Positions 27,460-35,925 of a DNA stretch of 64,000 nucleotides are shown here, in pieces. A program made the position numbers and the translations under genes. The notes below the pieces were generated by a model. The model was given only the letters and a program-made list of their open reading frames with translations, did not search any database and was not told where the DNA came from. Where the stretch lies: assembly GCF_002008365.1 (NCBI RefSeq), contig NZ_MRDL01000015.1:186001-250000 (forward strand), given 5' to 3'. Within the stretch, counting starts at the first letter, position 1, and every line of letters starts with the position of its first letter. The stretch comes from Rhizobium leguminosarum bv. viciae USDA 2370. Its GTDB lineage: Bacteria > Pseudomonadota > Alphaproteobacteria > Rhizobiales > Rhizobiaceae.

Positions 27460-27960
27460 ATGAAACGCATCAGCATCCTCTTCGTTTGCATGGGCAATAT
27501 ATGCCGTTCTCCGCTCGCGGAGGGAATTTTTGGCCATCTCGTCGCCGCGGCGGGGTTGACCGGCGATTTTACGATCGATTCCGCCGGCACCGGTGGCTGG
27601 CATGAAGGCGACCCGCCCGACCGGCGTTCAATCGCCATCGCGAAAGGCCACGGCATCGACATATCGAGACAGCACGCCCGCCGCGTCCAACCGAGGGATT
27701 TCAAGGATTTCGATCTGATCCTCGCCATGGACCGCGACAACCTGGCGGCGCTCGAAAAGAGTGCGCCGCATGGGGCGAACATCCACCTTTTCGGTGACAC
27801 GGCGCTGGGAACGGGAGAGGATATTCCCGATCCCTATTATGGCGGCCCGGGCGGTTTCGAGCTGGTCTACACCAGGCTCTTGACCGGCTGCTGCAGCCTG
27901 CTCGAAACGCTGGGCGTCGAGCGCGCCTCGTGCAGCGGGAACACTTCCTCGGTCAGGTAA
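27460..27960 (+). CDS. Low-molecular-weight protein-tyrosine phosphatase
   Basis: 166-residue cytoplasmic phosphatase. The P-loop C-x5-R is [10 protein letters not shown] with Cys10 and Arg16, and the general-acid Asp lies in DIPDPYYGG (about residue 129). Family length is about 155; here the C-terminal tail is slightly extended and its last 94 bp overlap, in antisense, the 3' end of the convergent thpR gene. The start is the ATG 4 residues before the first strand. The substrate is unknown; rhizobial relatives are often tied to exopolysaccharide control, but no such genes are nearby. Confidence 0.92.
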   Translation: MKRISILFVCMGNICRSPLAEGIFGHLVAAAGLTGDFTIDSAGTGGWHEGDPPDRRSIAIAKGHGIDISRQHARRVQPRDFKDFDLILAMDRDNLAALEKSAPHGANIHLFGDTALGTGEDIPDPYYGGPGGFELVYTRLLTGCCSLLETLGVERASCSGNTSSVR

Positions 27961-28460
27961 GGCCCGCCACCAACCGATTCGCGCGACGAAAGCAGCACGA
28001 AGCGCGGTGCGGTGAAGGTTGTGGTGTGGAAGTTGCCGCGCCCCGCCAGATATTGCACGACATCGTCGAGCCGCGAGGATTTGAGCCGCGCCAGCGTCAC
28101 ATGCGGCATGAATTTGCGGGGATCCGGCGGCAGGCCGATACGCTGGCAGATGCGCTCGATCTCGCCTTGCAGGGCATACATTTCTGGCGATTGCGAGACA
28201 CCGGCCCAGACCGAATGCGGTTTCTTCGATCCGAAGGAACCGATGCCTTCGAGCCGGAACTGGAATTCCGGCCGGTCGATCCGGTCGAGGCGTTCAACGA
28301 TTTCATCGGCCGTGCGGCCGTCGACATCACCGATGAAGCGCAGGGTGATGTGGTAATTCTCCACATCGATCCATCGTGCTCCGGGGAGGCCACCGCGCAG
28401 CAATGAAAGACTCATCGCCGCATTGCGCGGAATTTCGAGGGCGGTAAACAGTCTCGGCAT
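27867..28460 (-). CDS. thpR: RNA 2',3'-cyclic phosphodiesterase (LigT/2H family)
   Basis: 197-residue 2H phosphoesterase. Both catalytic H-x-T motifs are present: HITL at residues 37-40 and HVTL at 120-123. It hydrolyses 2',3'-cyclic phosphates at RNA ends and can ligate tRNA halves in vitro. Start ATG 28460 has GGGGAG about 8 nt upstream and gives MPRLFTALEIP, a standard opening. Its 3' end overlaps the convergent phosphatase gene by 94 bp. Confidence 0.92.
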   Translation of the reverse strand: MPRLFTALEIPRNAAMSLSLLRGGLPGARWIDVENYHITLRFIGDVDGRTADEIVERLDRIDRPEFQFRLEGIGSFGSKKPHSVWAGVSQSPEMYALQGEIERICQRIGLPPDPRKFMPHVTLARLKSSRLDDVVQYLAGRGNFHTTTFTAPRFVLLSSRESVGGGPYLTEEVFPLHEARSTPSVSSRLQQPVKSLV

Positions 28461-28528
28461 CACGAGCACTCCCCGAATCTTTTGCAGGTGCTCACACGGA
28501 ATCACGCAATCAACAACCGCGCAAGCCC

Positions 28529-29173
28529 CTATTTCTTCACAGAAGAAATCGTTTCGACGAAATTTGTGACAGCAGGCTCCATCTTTTCGACCATGACGTC
28601 GACACCTCTCGCGTTTGGATGCATGCCGTCTTCGAGCTTCAAGTCGGCCTCCAGCGCGACGCCGTCGAGGAAGAAGGCATAGAGTGGAAGCTTATGTTTT
28701 TCCGAGAGTTTCTGATAGATCGGGTTGAATCGTGCGGCATAATCCGCCCCCATGTTTGGCGGCGCTATGATACCGGCGAGCAGCACGCCAATCCCACGCT
28801 CCTTTAGCCGGGTAATCATTTGATCGAGATTCTTCTCGCTCTCCTCTGGCGGGATGCCGCGCAACGCATCATTGGCGCCAAGCTCGAGAATGACCCCATC
28901 GGTGCCGTCGGGCACCGACCAGTCGATGCGCGCAAGGCCTGCCGTCGTCGTGTCGCCGGAGACCCCGGCATTGGCAATGGTGACGTCGAGCCCCTTCGCC
29001 TTCAAGGCCGCCTGCAGCTTCTCGGGAAAGCCATCGCCGGGCGGCAACTGATAGCCCGCCATCAAACTGTCCCCAAAACCGACGAGATTGATCGTCCGGG
29101 CATCGGCTGCAGTGGCAAAGATCAGCGAGACGGCAATGACGGTGAATTGAAGGGCGGCAACTTTAAATCTCAT
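28529..29173 (-). CDS. Periplasmic SGNH/GDSL arylesterase, TesA-like
   Basis: 214 residues with a signal peptide (MRFKVAALQFTVIAVSLIFATAADA). SGNH blocks: GDS with Ser36 in FGDSLMAGYQ, Gly in NAGVSGDTT, Asn101 in GANDALRG, and Asp182/His185 in DGMHPN. Corresponds to E. coli TesA (thioesterase I/protease I/lysophospholipase L1). It is divergent from an ABC ATPase-permease pair, reproducing the E. coli tesA-ybbA-ybbP arrangement, which supports the assignment. Confidence 0.9.
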   Translation of the reverse strand: MRFKVAALQFTVIAVSLIFATAADARTINLVGFGDSLMAGYQLPPGDGFPEKLQAALKAKGLDVTIANAGVSGDTTTAGLARIDWSVPDGTDGVILELGANDALRGIPPEESEKNLDQMITRLKERGIGVLLAGIIAPPNMGADYAARFNPIYQKLSEKHKLPLYAFFLDGVALEADLKLEDGMHPNARGVDVMVEKMEPAVTNFVETISSVKK

Positions 29174-29245
29174 GCTGGCTTCCCTAGATTGGCGAGGTGC
29201 CGTTATGCGGCCATTCGATTACGGACTTATATAGGGCGATTTCTG

Positions 29246-29953
29246 TTGGCAAAAACCATTATCGAGTTGAAGGGCGCCGATCTGACCCTTGGCAGCGCAG
29301 CCGCCTCCGTCCATGTGCTGAAGGGCATCGATCTCGATATCGCTGCCGGTGAATCCGTTGGCATCGTCGGCCCTTCCGGTTCCGGCAAATCCACCCTGCT
29401 GATGGTGCTTGCCGGGCTGGAGAAACTCGACAGCGGTGAGATCAACATCAATGACACGCCGCTCCATAGCCTCAGTGAGGACCAGGTCGCCGATTTCCGC
29501 GGCCGCAACATCGGCATCGTCTTCCAGTCCTTCCACCTGATCGCCAACATGACGGCGCTGGAAAACGTCGCCGTGCCGCTCGAGCTCGCCAATGTCAGCA
29601 ACGCCTTCGAGATCGCTCATCGCGAGCTGAAATCGGTCGGCCTCGGCGAACGGCTGAGCCACTATCCCGGTCAGCTTTCCGGCGGTGAACAGCAGCGCGT
29701 GGCCATCGCCAGGGCGCTCGCCCCGTCGCCGGCCCTGCTGATCGCCGATGAGCCGACCGGCAATCTCGATACCGAGACCGGCCGCCAGATCGCCGACCTT
29801 CTGTTCTCCAAGCAGGCCGAACGCGGTATGACCCTGCTTCTCGTCACCCACGACGTCTCGCTTGCAAACCGATGCTCGCGCCAAATTCGCGTCCGCTCCG
29901 GCAGGATCGAAGGTGACAGTGCCGCCCACCGCAGCGAAGCGGCGATCGCATGA
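29246..29953 (+). CDS. ABC transporter ATP-binding protein, YbbA-like
   Basis: 235 residues. Walker A GPSGSGKSTL, Q-loop VFQSFHLI, signature LSGGEQQR, Walker B LLIADEPTGNLD and switch His in LVTHD: the LolD/MacB-type ATPase pattern. No ATG precedes the conserved region closely; TTG 29246 (LAKTIIELKG) with AGGGCGA upstream is the best start, and CTG at 29243 is possible. Its stop overlaps the permease start by 4 bp (ATGA), so the two are translationally coupled. Confidence 0.9.
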   Translation: MAKTIIELKGADLTLGSAAASVHVLKGIDLDIAAGESVGIVGPSGSGKSTLLMVLAGLEKLDSGEININDTPLHSLSEDQVADFRGRNIGIVFQSFHLIANMTALENVAVPLELANVSNAFEIAHRELKSVGLGERLSHYPGQLSGGEQQRVAIARALAPSPALLIADEPTGNLDTETGRQIADLLFSKQAERGMTLLLVTHDVSLANRCSRQIRVRSGRIEGDSAAHRSEAAIA

Positions 29954-32493
29954 GGATCATCACGCCACGCGTCTCGCTCGCTTTTCGCCTGGCGCTGCGC
30001 GAGCTGCGCGGCGGCATCCGCGGCTTCTACATCTTTCTTGCCTGCATCGCGCTCGGCACGGGCGCCATCGCCGCCGTCAATTCCGTTTCGCAGTCGATCA
30101 CCGACACGATCGCCTCGCAGGGGCAGGAACTGCTGGCCGGCGACGTCCGTTTCGAACTCAACAACCGCGAAGCCACACCTCAGGAAAAAGCTTTCCTCGA
30201 AGGCCTCGGCACCGTTTCGGTGTCAACAGGCCTGCGCTCGATGGCCCGCAAGCCCGACGGTTCCGATCAGGCACTGGTCGAGGTCAAGGCCGTCGATGAC
30301 GCCTACCCGCTCTACGGCAAGTTCGTGGCCGAACCGGACTATCCGCTTGCAGCACTGCTTTCGGGCCAAGGCGGCACCTATGGTGCGGTCGCAGCCCCGC
30401 TGCTTCTCGATCGGCTCGGGCTTGCGGTCGGCGACGAATTGCTGCTCGGCAACGTCAAGCTCAGCATCACCGGCACGGTGAAAACCGAACCGGATGCGCT
30501 GTCGGAAGGTTTTGGCTTTGCGCCGCGTCTGCTCGTCAGCCGCCAGGCGCTTCTAGCCTCCGGGCTGATCCAGACGGGAAGCCTGGTCGAACACGCCTAC
30601 AAGATCCGGCTGGAAGACAAGGCCGCGATGTCGGGCATCCAGGCGCGCGCCTCGAAGGAATTCCCCTCCGCCGGCTGGGCGATCCGCACCAGCGACCGCG
30701 CCGCGCCCTCGCTCACCGAAAACATCACCCGCTTCTCGCAGTTCCTGACGCTGGTCGGCCTCACCGCGCTGATCGTCGGCGGTGTCGGTGTCGCCAATGC
30801 GGTGCGCGCCTTCCTCGATTCCAAACGCACCACCATCGCCACTTTCAAATGTCTCGGTGCACCGGCGCAGGTCGTCGTTCTGATCTATCTCTTCCAGATC
30901 GCCATCATCGCTCTCGGCGGCATCCTGATCGGCCTCGTCATCGGCGCCCTGTCGCCGATGTTTGCCGCGCAATTCCTGGCGCAATTCCTGCCGGTCTCCA
31001 CGACGCCGACCCTCTACCCCGGCGCCCTGCTGCTCGCCACGCTCTTCGGCATCCTGACGACGCTCGCCTTCGCCATCCTGCCGCTCGGCCACGCCCGCGA
31101 AGTGCCGGCGACGGCCCTTTTTCGCGAACAGGGCTTCGAGGCCCGCCACCTGCCCTCCTGGCCCTACATCCTGCTTGCCGCCCTGTTCATGGCCGCCCTT
31201 GCCGGGCTTGCCATCCTCACCGCCTATGACCGCTTCATCGCCGTCGTCTTCGTCGGCGCGATCGTTTTTGCCTTCGTCGTCCTGCGCCTGGTCGCCGCCC
31301 TGATTGCCTGGCTCGCGCGCCGCAGCCCGCGCGTCAATTCGCCGGCACTGCGGCTTGCGATCGGCAACATCCACCGCCCCGGCGCACTGACCCCCTCGGT
31401 CGTGCTCTCGCTCGGCCTTGGCCTGGCATTGCTGGTGACGCTCACCCTGATCGACGGGAACCTGCGCCAGCAGCTAACCGGCCGTATGAACGAGGGTGCG
31501 CCGAACTTCTTCTTCGTCGATATCCAGAGCGCCGAGGTCGATGCATTCCGCGATCTCGTCCAGGGCCAAGCGCCGCAGGGCAAGCTCGTCGAAGTGCCGA
31601 TGCTGCGCGGCCGGATCATCACCTTCAACGGCGAGGATGTCACCAAGATGAACGTGCCGGCGGCCGGCCGCTGGGTGCTGAACGGCGATCGCGGCATCAC
31701 CTATGCCGAAACCCTGCCGGAGAACGCCGCCCTCACCGAAGGCAAATGGTGGGACAAGGATTACAGCGGCGAGCCACTCGTCTCCTTCTCCTCGGAAGAG
31801 GCGCATGAGCTCGGCCTCAAGATAGGCGATAAGGTCACCGTCAACGTGCTCGGCCGCAACATTACGGCGAAGATAGCCAATCTGCGCCGCGTCGAGTGGG
31901 AATCGCTGTCGATCAATTTCGTCATGGTCTTCTCGCCGAATACCTTCCGCGGCGCCCCGCATGCGTGGCTCGCGACGCTGACCGATCCCTCTTCGACACC
32001 GGCCGAAGATGCGGCGATCCTGAAATCCGTCACCAACACCTATCCGACGATCACCAGTGTGCGCGTCAAGGACGCGATCGATATCGTCAACCAGCTGGTC
32101 GCACAGCTTGCGACCGCGATCCGCGCCGCAGCCTCCGTCGCCCTCATCGCCTCGATCCTCGTCCTTGCCGGCGCGCTTGCCGCCGGAAACCGGGCGCGCA
32201 CCCACGACGCGGTGGTGCTGAAGACGCTCGGAGCCACGCGCGCCATGCTGATCCGCGCCTTCAGCTACGAATATCTGATCCTCGGGCTTGCGACCGCAAT
32301 CTTCGCGCTGATCGCCGGCGGCGTTGCCGCCTGGTTCATCGTCGCCCGCATCATGCGTCTGCCCTCGACATTTCTGCCCGACGTGGCGGGACTGACGCTT
32401 GTGACCGCGCTCGTCCTCACCGTCGGCATCGGCCTTATCGGCACCTGGCGCATCCTTGGGCAGAAGGCGGCCCCCGTTTTGCGCGAGCTCTGA
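29950..32493 (+). CDS. ABC transporter permease of FtsX type, YbbP-like
   Basis: 847-residue inner-membrane protein. One N-terminal helix (GFYIFLACIALGTGAIAAVNSVSQ), a periplasmic domain, a cluster of helices around residues 260-500 and a C-terminal four-helix FtsX bundle from about 700 (AASVALIASILVLAGALAAGNRART). The duplicated FtsX arrangement is that of YbbP. Function is poorly known: possibly export or lipid/lipoprotein-related. It works with the preceding ATPase. A terminator-like hairpin lies 49 bp after the stop. Confidence 0.9.
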   Translation: MRIITPRVSLAFRLALRELRGGIRGFYIFLACIALGTGAIAAVNSVSQSITDTIASQGQELLAGDVRFELNNREATPQEKAFLEGLGTVSVSTGLRSMARKPDGSDQALVEVKAVDDAYPLYGKFVAEPDYPLAALLSGQGGTYGAVAAPLLLDRLGLAVGDELLLGNVKLSITGTVKTEPDALSEGFGFAPRLLVSRQALLASGLIQTGSLVEHAYKIRLEDKAAMSGIQARASKEFPSAGWAIRTSDRAAPSLTENITRFSQFLTLVGLTALIVGGVGVANAVRAFLDSKRTTIATFKCLGAPAQVVVLIYLFQIAIIALGGILIGLVIGALSPMFAAQFLAQFLPVSTTPTLYPGALLLATLFGILTTLAFAILPLGHAREVPATALFREQGFEARHLPSWPYILLAALFMAALAGLAILTAYDRFIAVVFVGAIVFAFVVLRLVAALIAWLARRSPRVNSPALRLAIGNIHRPGALTPSVVLSLGLGLALLVTLTLIDGNLRQQLTGRMNEGAPNFFFVDIQSAEVDAFRDLVQGQAPQGKLVEVPMLRGRIITFNGEDVTKMNVPAAGRWVLNGDRGITYAETLPENAALTEGKWWDKDYSGEPLVSFSSEEAHELGLKIGDKVTVNVLGRNITAKIANLRRVEWESLSINFVMVFSPNTFRGAPHAWLATLTDPSSTPAEDAAILKSVTNTYPTITSVRVKDAIDIVNQLVAQLATAIRAAASVALIASILVLAGALAAGNRARTHDAVVLKTLGATRAMLIRAFSYEYLILGLATAIFALIAGGVAAWFIVARIMRLPSTFLPDVAGLTLVTALVLTVGIGLIGTWRILGQKAAPVLREL

Positions 32494-32541
32494 CCGGGCA
32501 GCGGCACTCAAACCCTTCACCTTACGGCGATTTAACCGGCC

Positions 32542-32566
32542 GAGGCTTTGCAAGCCTCTTGTTTGC
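32542..32566 (+). terminator. Terminator-like hairpin after the YbbAP-type genes
   Basis: Stem GAGGCTT / AAGCCTC (perfect, 7 bp, 3-nt loop) followed by TTGTTTGC. It overlaps the -35 box of the promoter for the Bax-inhibitor gene, separating the two units within a few bases. Confidence 0.5.
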
Positions 32567-32587
32567 AATGGGCGAAAGCCTCATATT
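32558..32587 (+). promoter_or_regulatory. Predicted sigma-70 promoter of the Bax-inhibitor-1 gene
   Basis: CTTGTT (32558-32563), 18-nt spacer, CATATT (32582-32587), close to the rhizobial CTTGAC-N17-CTATAT consensus. Transcription would start around 32594, just before the structured leader. Confidence 0.4.
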
Positions 32588-32599
32588 GTTCGCAGGCAT

Positions 32600-32665
32600 G
32601 CTGGAGCTCCGCAGCGGCGCCCGGGTCGAAAACCCCGACACCGTATATCCATCGGAGCTTGTAAG
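32600..32665 (+). ncRNA. Probable ybhL leader RNA
   Basis: The leader of this Bax-inhibitor-1 (ybhL-type) gene folds with a closing stem AGCTCCG (32605-32611) / CGGAGCT (32653-32659) and an inner hairpin GGGT-CGAAA-ACCC (32623-32635). Position, host group and target gene match the Rhizobiales ybhL leader motif described from comparative genomics. The last stem arm ends directly before the ribosome binding site (TAAGAGG), so folding could affect translation. A covariance-model match was not computed. Confidence 0.6.
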
Positions 32666-32673
32666 AGGAAACT

Positions 32674-33402
32674 ATGGCTGATCTTCGTAACTATCAAAGC
32701 CGCGCTCAGACCGGCGAGATGATTGATCAAGGCCTGCGCGCTTATATGCTCAAGGTCTACAACCTGATGGCGCTGGGTCTGGCGATCACCGGTGTGGCCG
32801 CATATCTGTCGTTCCAATTCGCCTTCGCCAATGGCGAACTGACCGCTTTCGGTCAGGCGATCTATGTAAGCCCGCTGAAGTGGGTGGTCATTCTGGCGCC
32901 GCTCGCTCTGGTGTTCTTCCTGAGCTTCCGGATCAATACCATGACGGTGGCCGCCGCCCAGACGACCTTTGCGGTCTACGCTGCGCTCGTCGGTCTGTCG
33001 CTCTCGTCGATCTTCCTGATCTACACGGGCCAGAGCGTCGTTCAGACCTTCTTCGTCACCGCCGCCTCCTTTGGCGCGCTGTCGCTGTACGGCTACACGA
33101 CGAAGCGTAACCTGTCGGCGATGGGCTCGTTCCTGATGATGGGTCTCTTCGGCCTGATCATCGCTTCGCTGGTCAACATCTTCCTGGCGTCGTCCGCCGT
33201 CCAGTTCGCGATCTCGGTGCTCGGCGTCCTGATCTTCGCAGGCCTCACCGCCTACGATACGCAGCGGATCAAGGAATTGTACCTGGAAGCCGATGACGTC
33301 GCCGTCGCCGGTCGCAAGGCGATCATGGGTGCGCTGACGCTCTATCTCGACTTCATCAACCTCTTCATGTTCCTGCTGCAGTTCATGGGCAACCGTAAAT
33401 AA
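32674..33402 (+). CDS. Bax inhibitor-1 / YccA family membrane protein
   Basis: 242-residue protein with about seven hydrophobic segments, beginning MADLRNYQSRAQTGEMIDQGLRAYM. The late segment GLTAYDTQRIKELY contains the conserved Asp implicated in the pH-sensitive calcium-leak pore of BI-1 relatives, and the C-terminal helix is LYLDFINLFMFLLQFMGNRK. AAGAGGAAA precedes the ATG. It lies behind the ybhL leader and ends in a strong terminator, so it is a monocistronic unit. Physiological role in bacteria is unclear. Confidence 0.93.
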   Translation: MADLRNYQSRAQTGEMIDQGLRAYMLKVYNLMALGLAITGVAAYLSFQFAFANGELTAFGQAIYVSPLKWVVILAPLALVFFLSFRINTMTVAAAQTTFAVYAALVGLSLSSIFLIYTGQSVVQTFFVTAASFGALSLYGYTTKRNLSAMGSFLMMGLFGLIIASLVNIFLASSAVQFAISVLGVLIFAGLTAYDTQRIKELYLEADDVAVAGRKAIMGALTLYLDFINLFMFLLQFMGNRK

Positions 33403-33419
33403 GCAGGGCAGACTGAGAT

Positions 33420-33449
33420 CGAAAAGGCGGCTTCGGCCGCCTTTTTTGT
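33420..33449 (+). terminator. Intrinsic terminator of the Bax-inhibitor-1 gene
   Basis: AAAAGGCGG-CTTCGG-CCGCCTTTTTT: perfect GC-rich stem, tight loop and a run of six T. It starts 18 bp after the stop codon. Confidence 0.92.
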
Positions 33450-33475
33450 TGCGCAGGCTTTCGCGGGGTGGTTCG

Positions 33476-33580
33476 ACAGCGCCGCGCGTCTTTTCAGACG
33501 CGCAAAGGACGCTGTAGCATTTTGAATTGCTGCATAATTTCGTCCTTAAATCGATTCCGATTAAAGGAATTATGCAGTAG
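33476..33580. repeat. Rhizobial palindromic intergenic repeat, family 2, copy 1
   Basis: It starts ACAGCGCCGCGCGTCTTTTC, then AGACGCGCAAAGGACGCTGTAGCA, and ends in a long imperfect palindrome CTGCATAATT...AATTATGCAG (33529-33578) with an inner CCTTAAATCG/CGATTAAAGG. Related copies are at 34721-34824 and, reversed, at 51717-51807. It is typical of R. etli/R. leguminosarum intergenic DNA. Confidence 0.75.
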
Positions 33581-33615
33581 GAAGGCCTTACCCACTCCTA
33601 TGGACCTGCCGCGAA

Positions 33616-34173
33616 ATGTCCTTCCTCCTGCGCGATGCCTCGAACGCCGATATTCCCGCCATTGCCGATATCTATCGCGAATCCGTCCTGAACGGCGTCG
33701 CGAGCTATGAGATCGTGCCGCCGTCAGAGGCCGAGCTGGCGCTGCGTTTTTCGGCGATCGTCAGCCACCAGTATCCCTATATTGCCGCAACCGATGCGGA
33801 TGGAGTCCTGCTCGGCTACGCCTATGCCTCGGCGTTTCGCACGCGTCCCGCCTATCGCTGGCTGGTCGAGGATTCGATCTATCTCGCGCCTGAGGCCCGC
33901 GGCCGGGGCATCGGCAAGGCGCTGCTCGCCGAACTGATCACCCGCTGCACCGGACTCGGTTTCCGTCAGATGGCCGCCGTCATCGGCGGCGCCAGCCCCG
34001 CCTCGATCGCGCTTCATCGCGCAGCCGGCTTCGAGGAGGTCGGTCTGATGAAGGGCACCGGCTACAAGCACGGCCGCTGGCTGGATACGATGTTCATGCA
34101 GCGCGTCCTCGGTGAGGGCATGGGCACCGATCCGGACCCGTCAGCCTATCCCGGCACGCTGTTTGCCGGCTAG
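33616..34173 (+). CDS. GNAT family N-acetyltransferase, phosphinothricin-acetyltransferase-like
   Basis: 185 residues. GNAT motif A is VEDSIYLAPEARGRGIGKALLAELITR, with the acetyl-CoA loop RGRGIGKAL; motif B is GFRQMAAVIGGASPASIALHRAAGFEEVG. N-terminal IYRESVLNGVASYEIVPPS and the HGRWLDTMFMQRVL end match the PAT/Bar/YncA group, which acetylates phosphinothricin, methionine sulfoximine or related amino acids. The natural substrate is unknown. It starts 35 bp after a palindromic repeat. Confidence 0.88.
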   Translation: MSFLLRDASNADIPAIADIYRESVLNGVASYEIVPPSEAELALRFSAIVSHQYPYIAATDADGVLLGYAYASAFRTRPAYRWLVEDSIYLAPEARGRGIGKALLAELITRCTGLGFRQMAAVIGGASPASIALHRAAGFEEVGLMKGTGYKHGRWLDTMFMQRVLGEGMGTDPDPSAYPGTLFAG

Positions 34174-34223
34174 CGCATCGTGCTTTGCGCGTTTGGAAAG
34201 AGGCGCAGCGCTGTAAGTGCGGC

Positions 34224-34625
34224 TTACTTGTCGACGAGCTTCAGGGCCTTGTCGAACACCTTCAGCACCTGGTTCAGCTCGTGACCACGCTTCAGGATCG
34301 TACCGTTGGTGTTGATGACGGAATAGGCGCCCTGCTTAGCGGCGAGCTTCGGGTTTTTCTCGATGCGGAAGAGCGGCATTTCGCCGGAACGCTTGAAGAC
34401 GGAAAAGACTGCCCTGTCCTTGAGGTGATCGATGGCGTAGTCGCGCCATTCACCGTCACCGACCATACGGCCGTAGATCCAGAGGATGGCGTCCAGTTCG
34501 CGCCGGTGGAAGGTCACCGGAAGCGGGTCCTTGCTTTGCTTGTATTCCCTGAGATCGACGACGACTGAGGAACTGTGGTCGACGGAACGGCTTTCGCCGT
34601 GTCGCAAATCCGGCTGATCTGTCAT
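34224..34625 (-). CDS. DUF2794 protein
   Basis: 133 residues, soluble, no signal peptide. Conserved alphaproteobacterial family of unknown function; the recognisable core is VTFHRRELDAILWIYGRMVGDGEWRDYAIDHLKD..VFSVFKRSGEMPLFRIEKNP. ATG 34625 is taken as start; GTG 34631, six bases earlier, lies closer to a GGAGG and is an alternative. The open frame continues upstream through a repeat, but that part is not conserved-looking. It appears monocistronic. Confidence 0.8.
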   Translation of the reverse strand: MTDQPDLRHGESRSVDHSSSVVVDLREYKQSKDPLPVTFHRRELDAILWIYGRMVGDGEWRDYAIDHLKDRAVFSVFKRSGEMPLFRIEKNPKLAAKQGAYSVINTNGTILKRGHELNQVLKVFDKALKLVDK

Positions 34626-35009
34626 CAGTCTCACAAGGCCTCCACATGTGACAGGAGAGTGACAGTTTGCCCGAGCCGCCGCAAATTGCAAGAGTGCCAG
34701 CCGCCACATTCGGCCGCACCACAGCGCCGCGCGTCTCTCGCGCAAGGGCGCTATAGCACTTTGAGTCTGCGCATCATGCCTTCCGAAAGTTGGGTCCGAT
34801 TTTCGGAAGGCATGATGCGCTGGGCAGGCCAACGCTTTCTCGACAGCGCCGCATTTCAGTCAAAACAGCGCCTCATTTGCAGGAGATTTATGAATTCCAG
34901 TTTGGCGCCAGCGCGCCAAAGGGCCCGGCGGAGCGTATCGACCTTAACCCCAGCCCCGAATACGCTCGGCCGGGCCGCCCCAGTATTTCATCCGTAACCG
35001 GATGAAATT
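34626..35009. repeat. 384-bp intergenic region with family-2 repeat copy 2 and a stem-loop
   Basis: Positions 34721-34824 carry ACAGCGCCGCGCGTC..GCGCAAGGGCGCTATAGCA and a long palindrome GCGCATCATGCCTTCCGAAA...TTTCGGAAGGCATGATGCGC, a second copy of the 33476 element. Positions 34985-35008 form a perfect 10-bp stem ATTTCATCCG/CGGATGAAAT directly after the DUF1223 stop codon. A 35-codon frame at 34890 has a good ribosome binding site (GGAGATTT), but its product is unrecognisable and it is not called. Confidence 0.65.
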
Positions 35010-35750
35010 TCAGATATTTTTTCCAGCCATCACCACGGTTGCGCCAAGGATCGCTGCCGGATCTCCGTCTGCGGTCGCCGATTGCAGCAGAATCGCGCAG
35101 CCCTCGAGCTGCGGACGCTGCAGGACGCTGGCCGGCAGCGTCAGACTGGTCGCCTTGCCGTCCCACATGCCGACGGTTTCGACATTGGTGACGCTGTGCA
35201 GATAAGAGATCTTCTGGCCGCTGTTCTCACCCTTTTCGACGTCGATTGTCTTTTCCTTGTCGAAATAGACCATCACGACATTGGCTTTGCCCTGTCCGGC
35301 GCCGATCTTGATCTCCAGTTCGTCGCCGCGCATCGCGGCGTTGATGGGAACGGTCAGACCGTTGCCTTCGCTGCTAAAGGTGTCGATCTTGCTGTTGATG
35401 CCGTTGAGATCGGCGCCGGCCAGATGGCCGCGTCCGTTGACGATGGCCTGCGGCGTGTAGACGTTGCTTCGGCCCATCGTCCTGGCATAGCCGTACTGCC
35501 GCTCGGTGTTTTCCTTGGAGCTCAGCGTATCGGCCCAGCCGAGATAGTTCCAGTAATCGACATGATAGGCGAGCGCGATGACATCGCCCTGGTTCACCAG
35601 CTTGCGGAAAGCGGCGTCAGCGGGAGGACAGGAGGAGCAGCCCTGCGCCGTGAAGAGTTCGACGACACCTTTCGGCGTGCCGTCCTCGGCCTGCAACGGG
35701 CCTGAGAAAACAACGCTAGCGATCAGCGGAATCAAAAAACGGGGGGACAT
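35010..35750 (-). CDS. DUF1223 thioredoxin-fold protein, exported
   Basis: 246 residues. N-terminal signal peptide MSPRFLIPLIASVVFSGPLQA. A thioredoxin-like active site follows: ELFTAQGCSSCPPAD with Cys38 and Cys41. The rest (YWNYLGWADTLSSKENTERQYGYA, YTPQAIVNGRGH) is typical of DUF1223. A periplasmic dithiol/disulphide role is plausible but unproven. It is monocistronic; the stem-loop just after the stop probably defines the mRNA end. Confidence 0.88.
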   Translation of the reverse strand: MSPRFLIPLIASVVFSGPLQAEDGTPKGVVELFTAQGCSSCPPADAAFRKLVNQGDVIALAYHVDYWNYLGWADTLSSKENTERQYGYARTMGRSNVYTPQAIVNGRGHLAGADLNGINSKIDTFSSEGNGLTVPINAAMRGDELEIKIGAGQGKANVVMVYFDKEKTIDVEKGENSGQKISYLHSVTNVETVGMWDGKATSLTLPASVLQRPQLEGCAILLQSATADGDPAAILGATVVMAGKNI

Positions 35751-35925
35751 TCACCTGCACCTCTTTTTCAGCGCCGACGGCGTGTTCGAACCGGAGGCCC
35801 TGACATATGAACGTACGAATAATCCTTCCGGGTCCAAACGAAAAGTCACGAACGGGTGAGACGTAGCTCGACGGGAACTTGCGCAAAACAAATCATCGTG
35901 AGCCCCGCTTAAATGGCGTCGCCGC

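Noticed and set aside
34890-34997. 35-codon frame with a good ribosome binding site
   Set aside because: The Shine-Dalgarno GGAGATTT is good, but the product (MNSSLAPARQRARRSV...) is unrecognisable and sits in repeat-rich DNA; not enough to call a gene.
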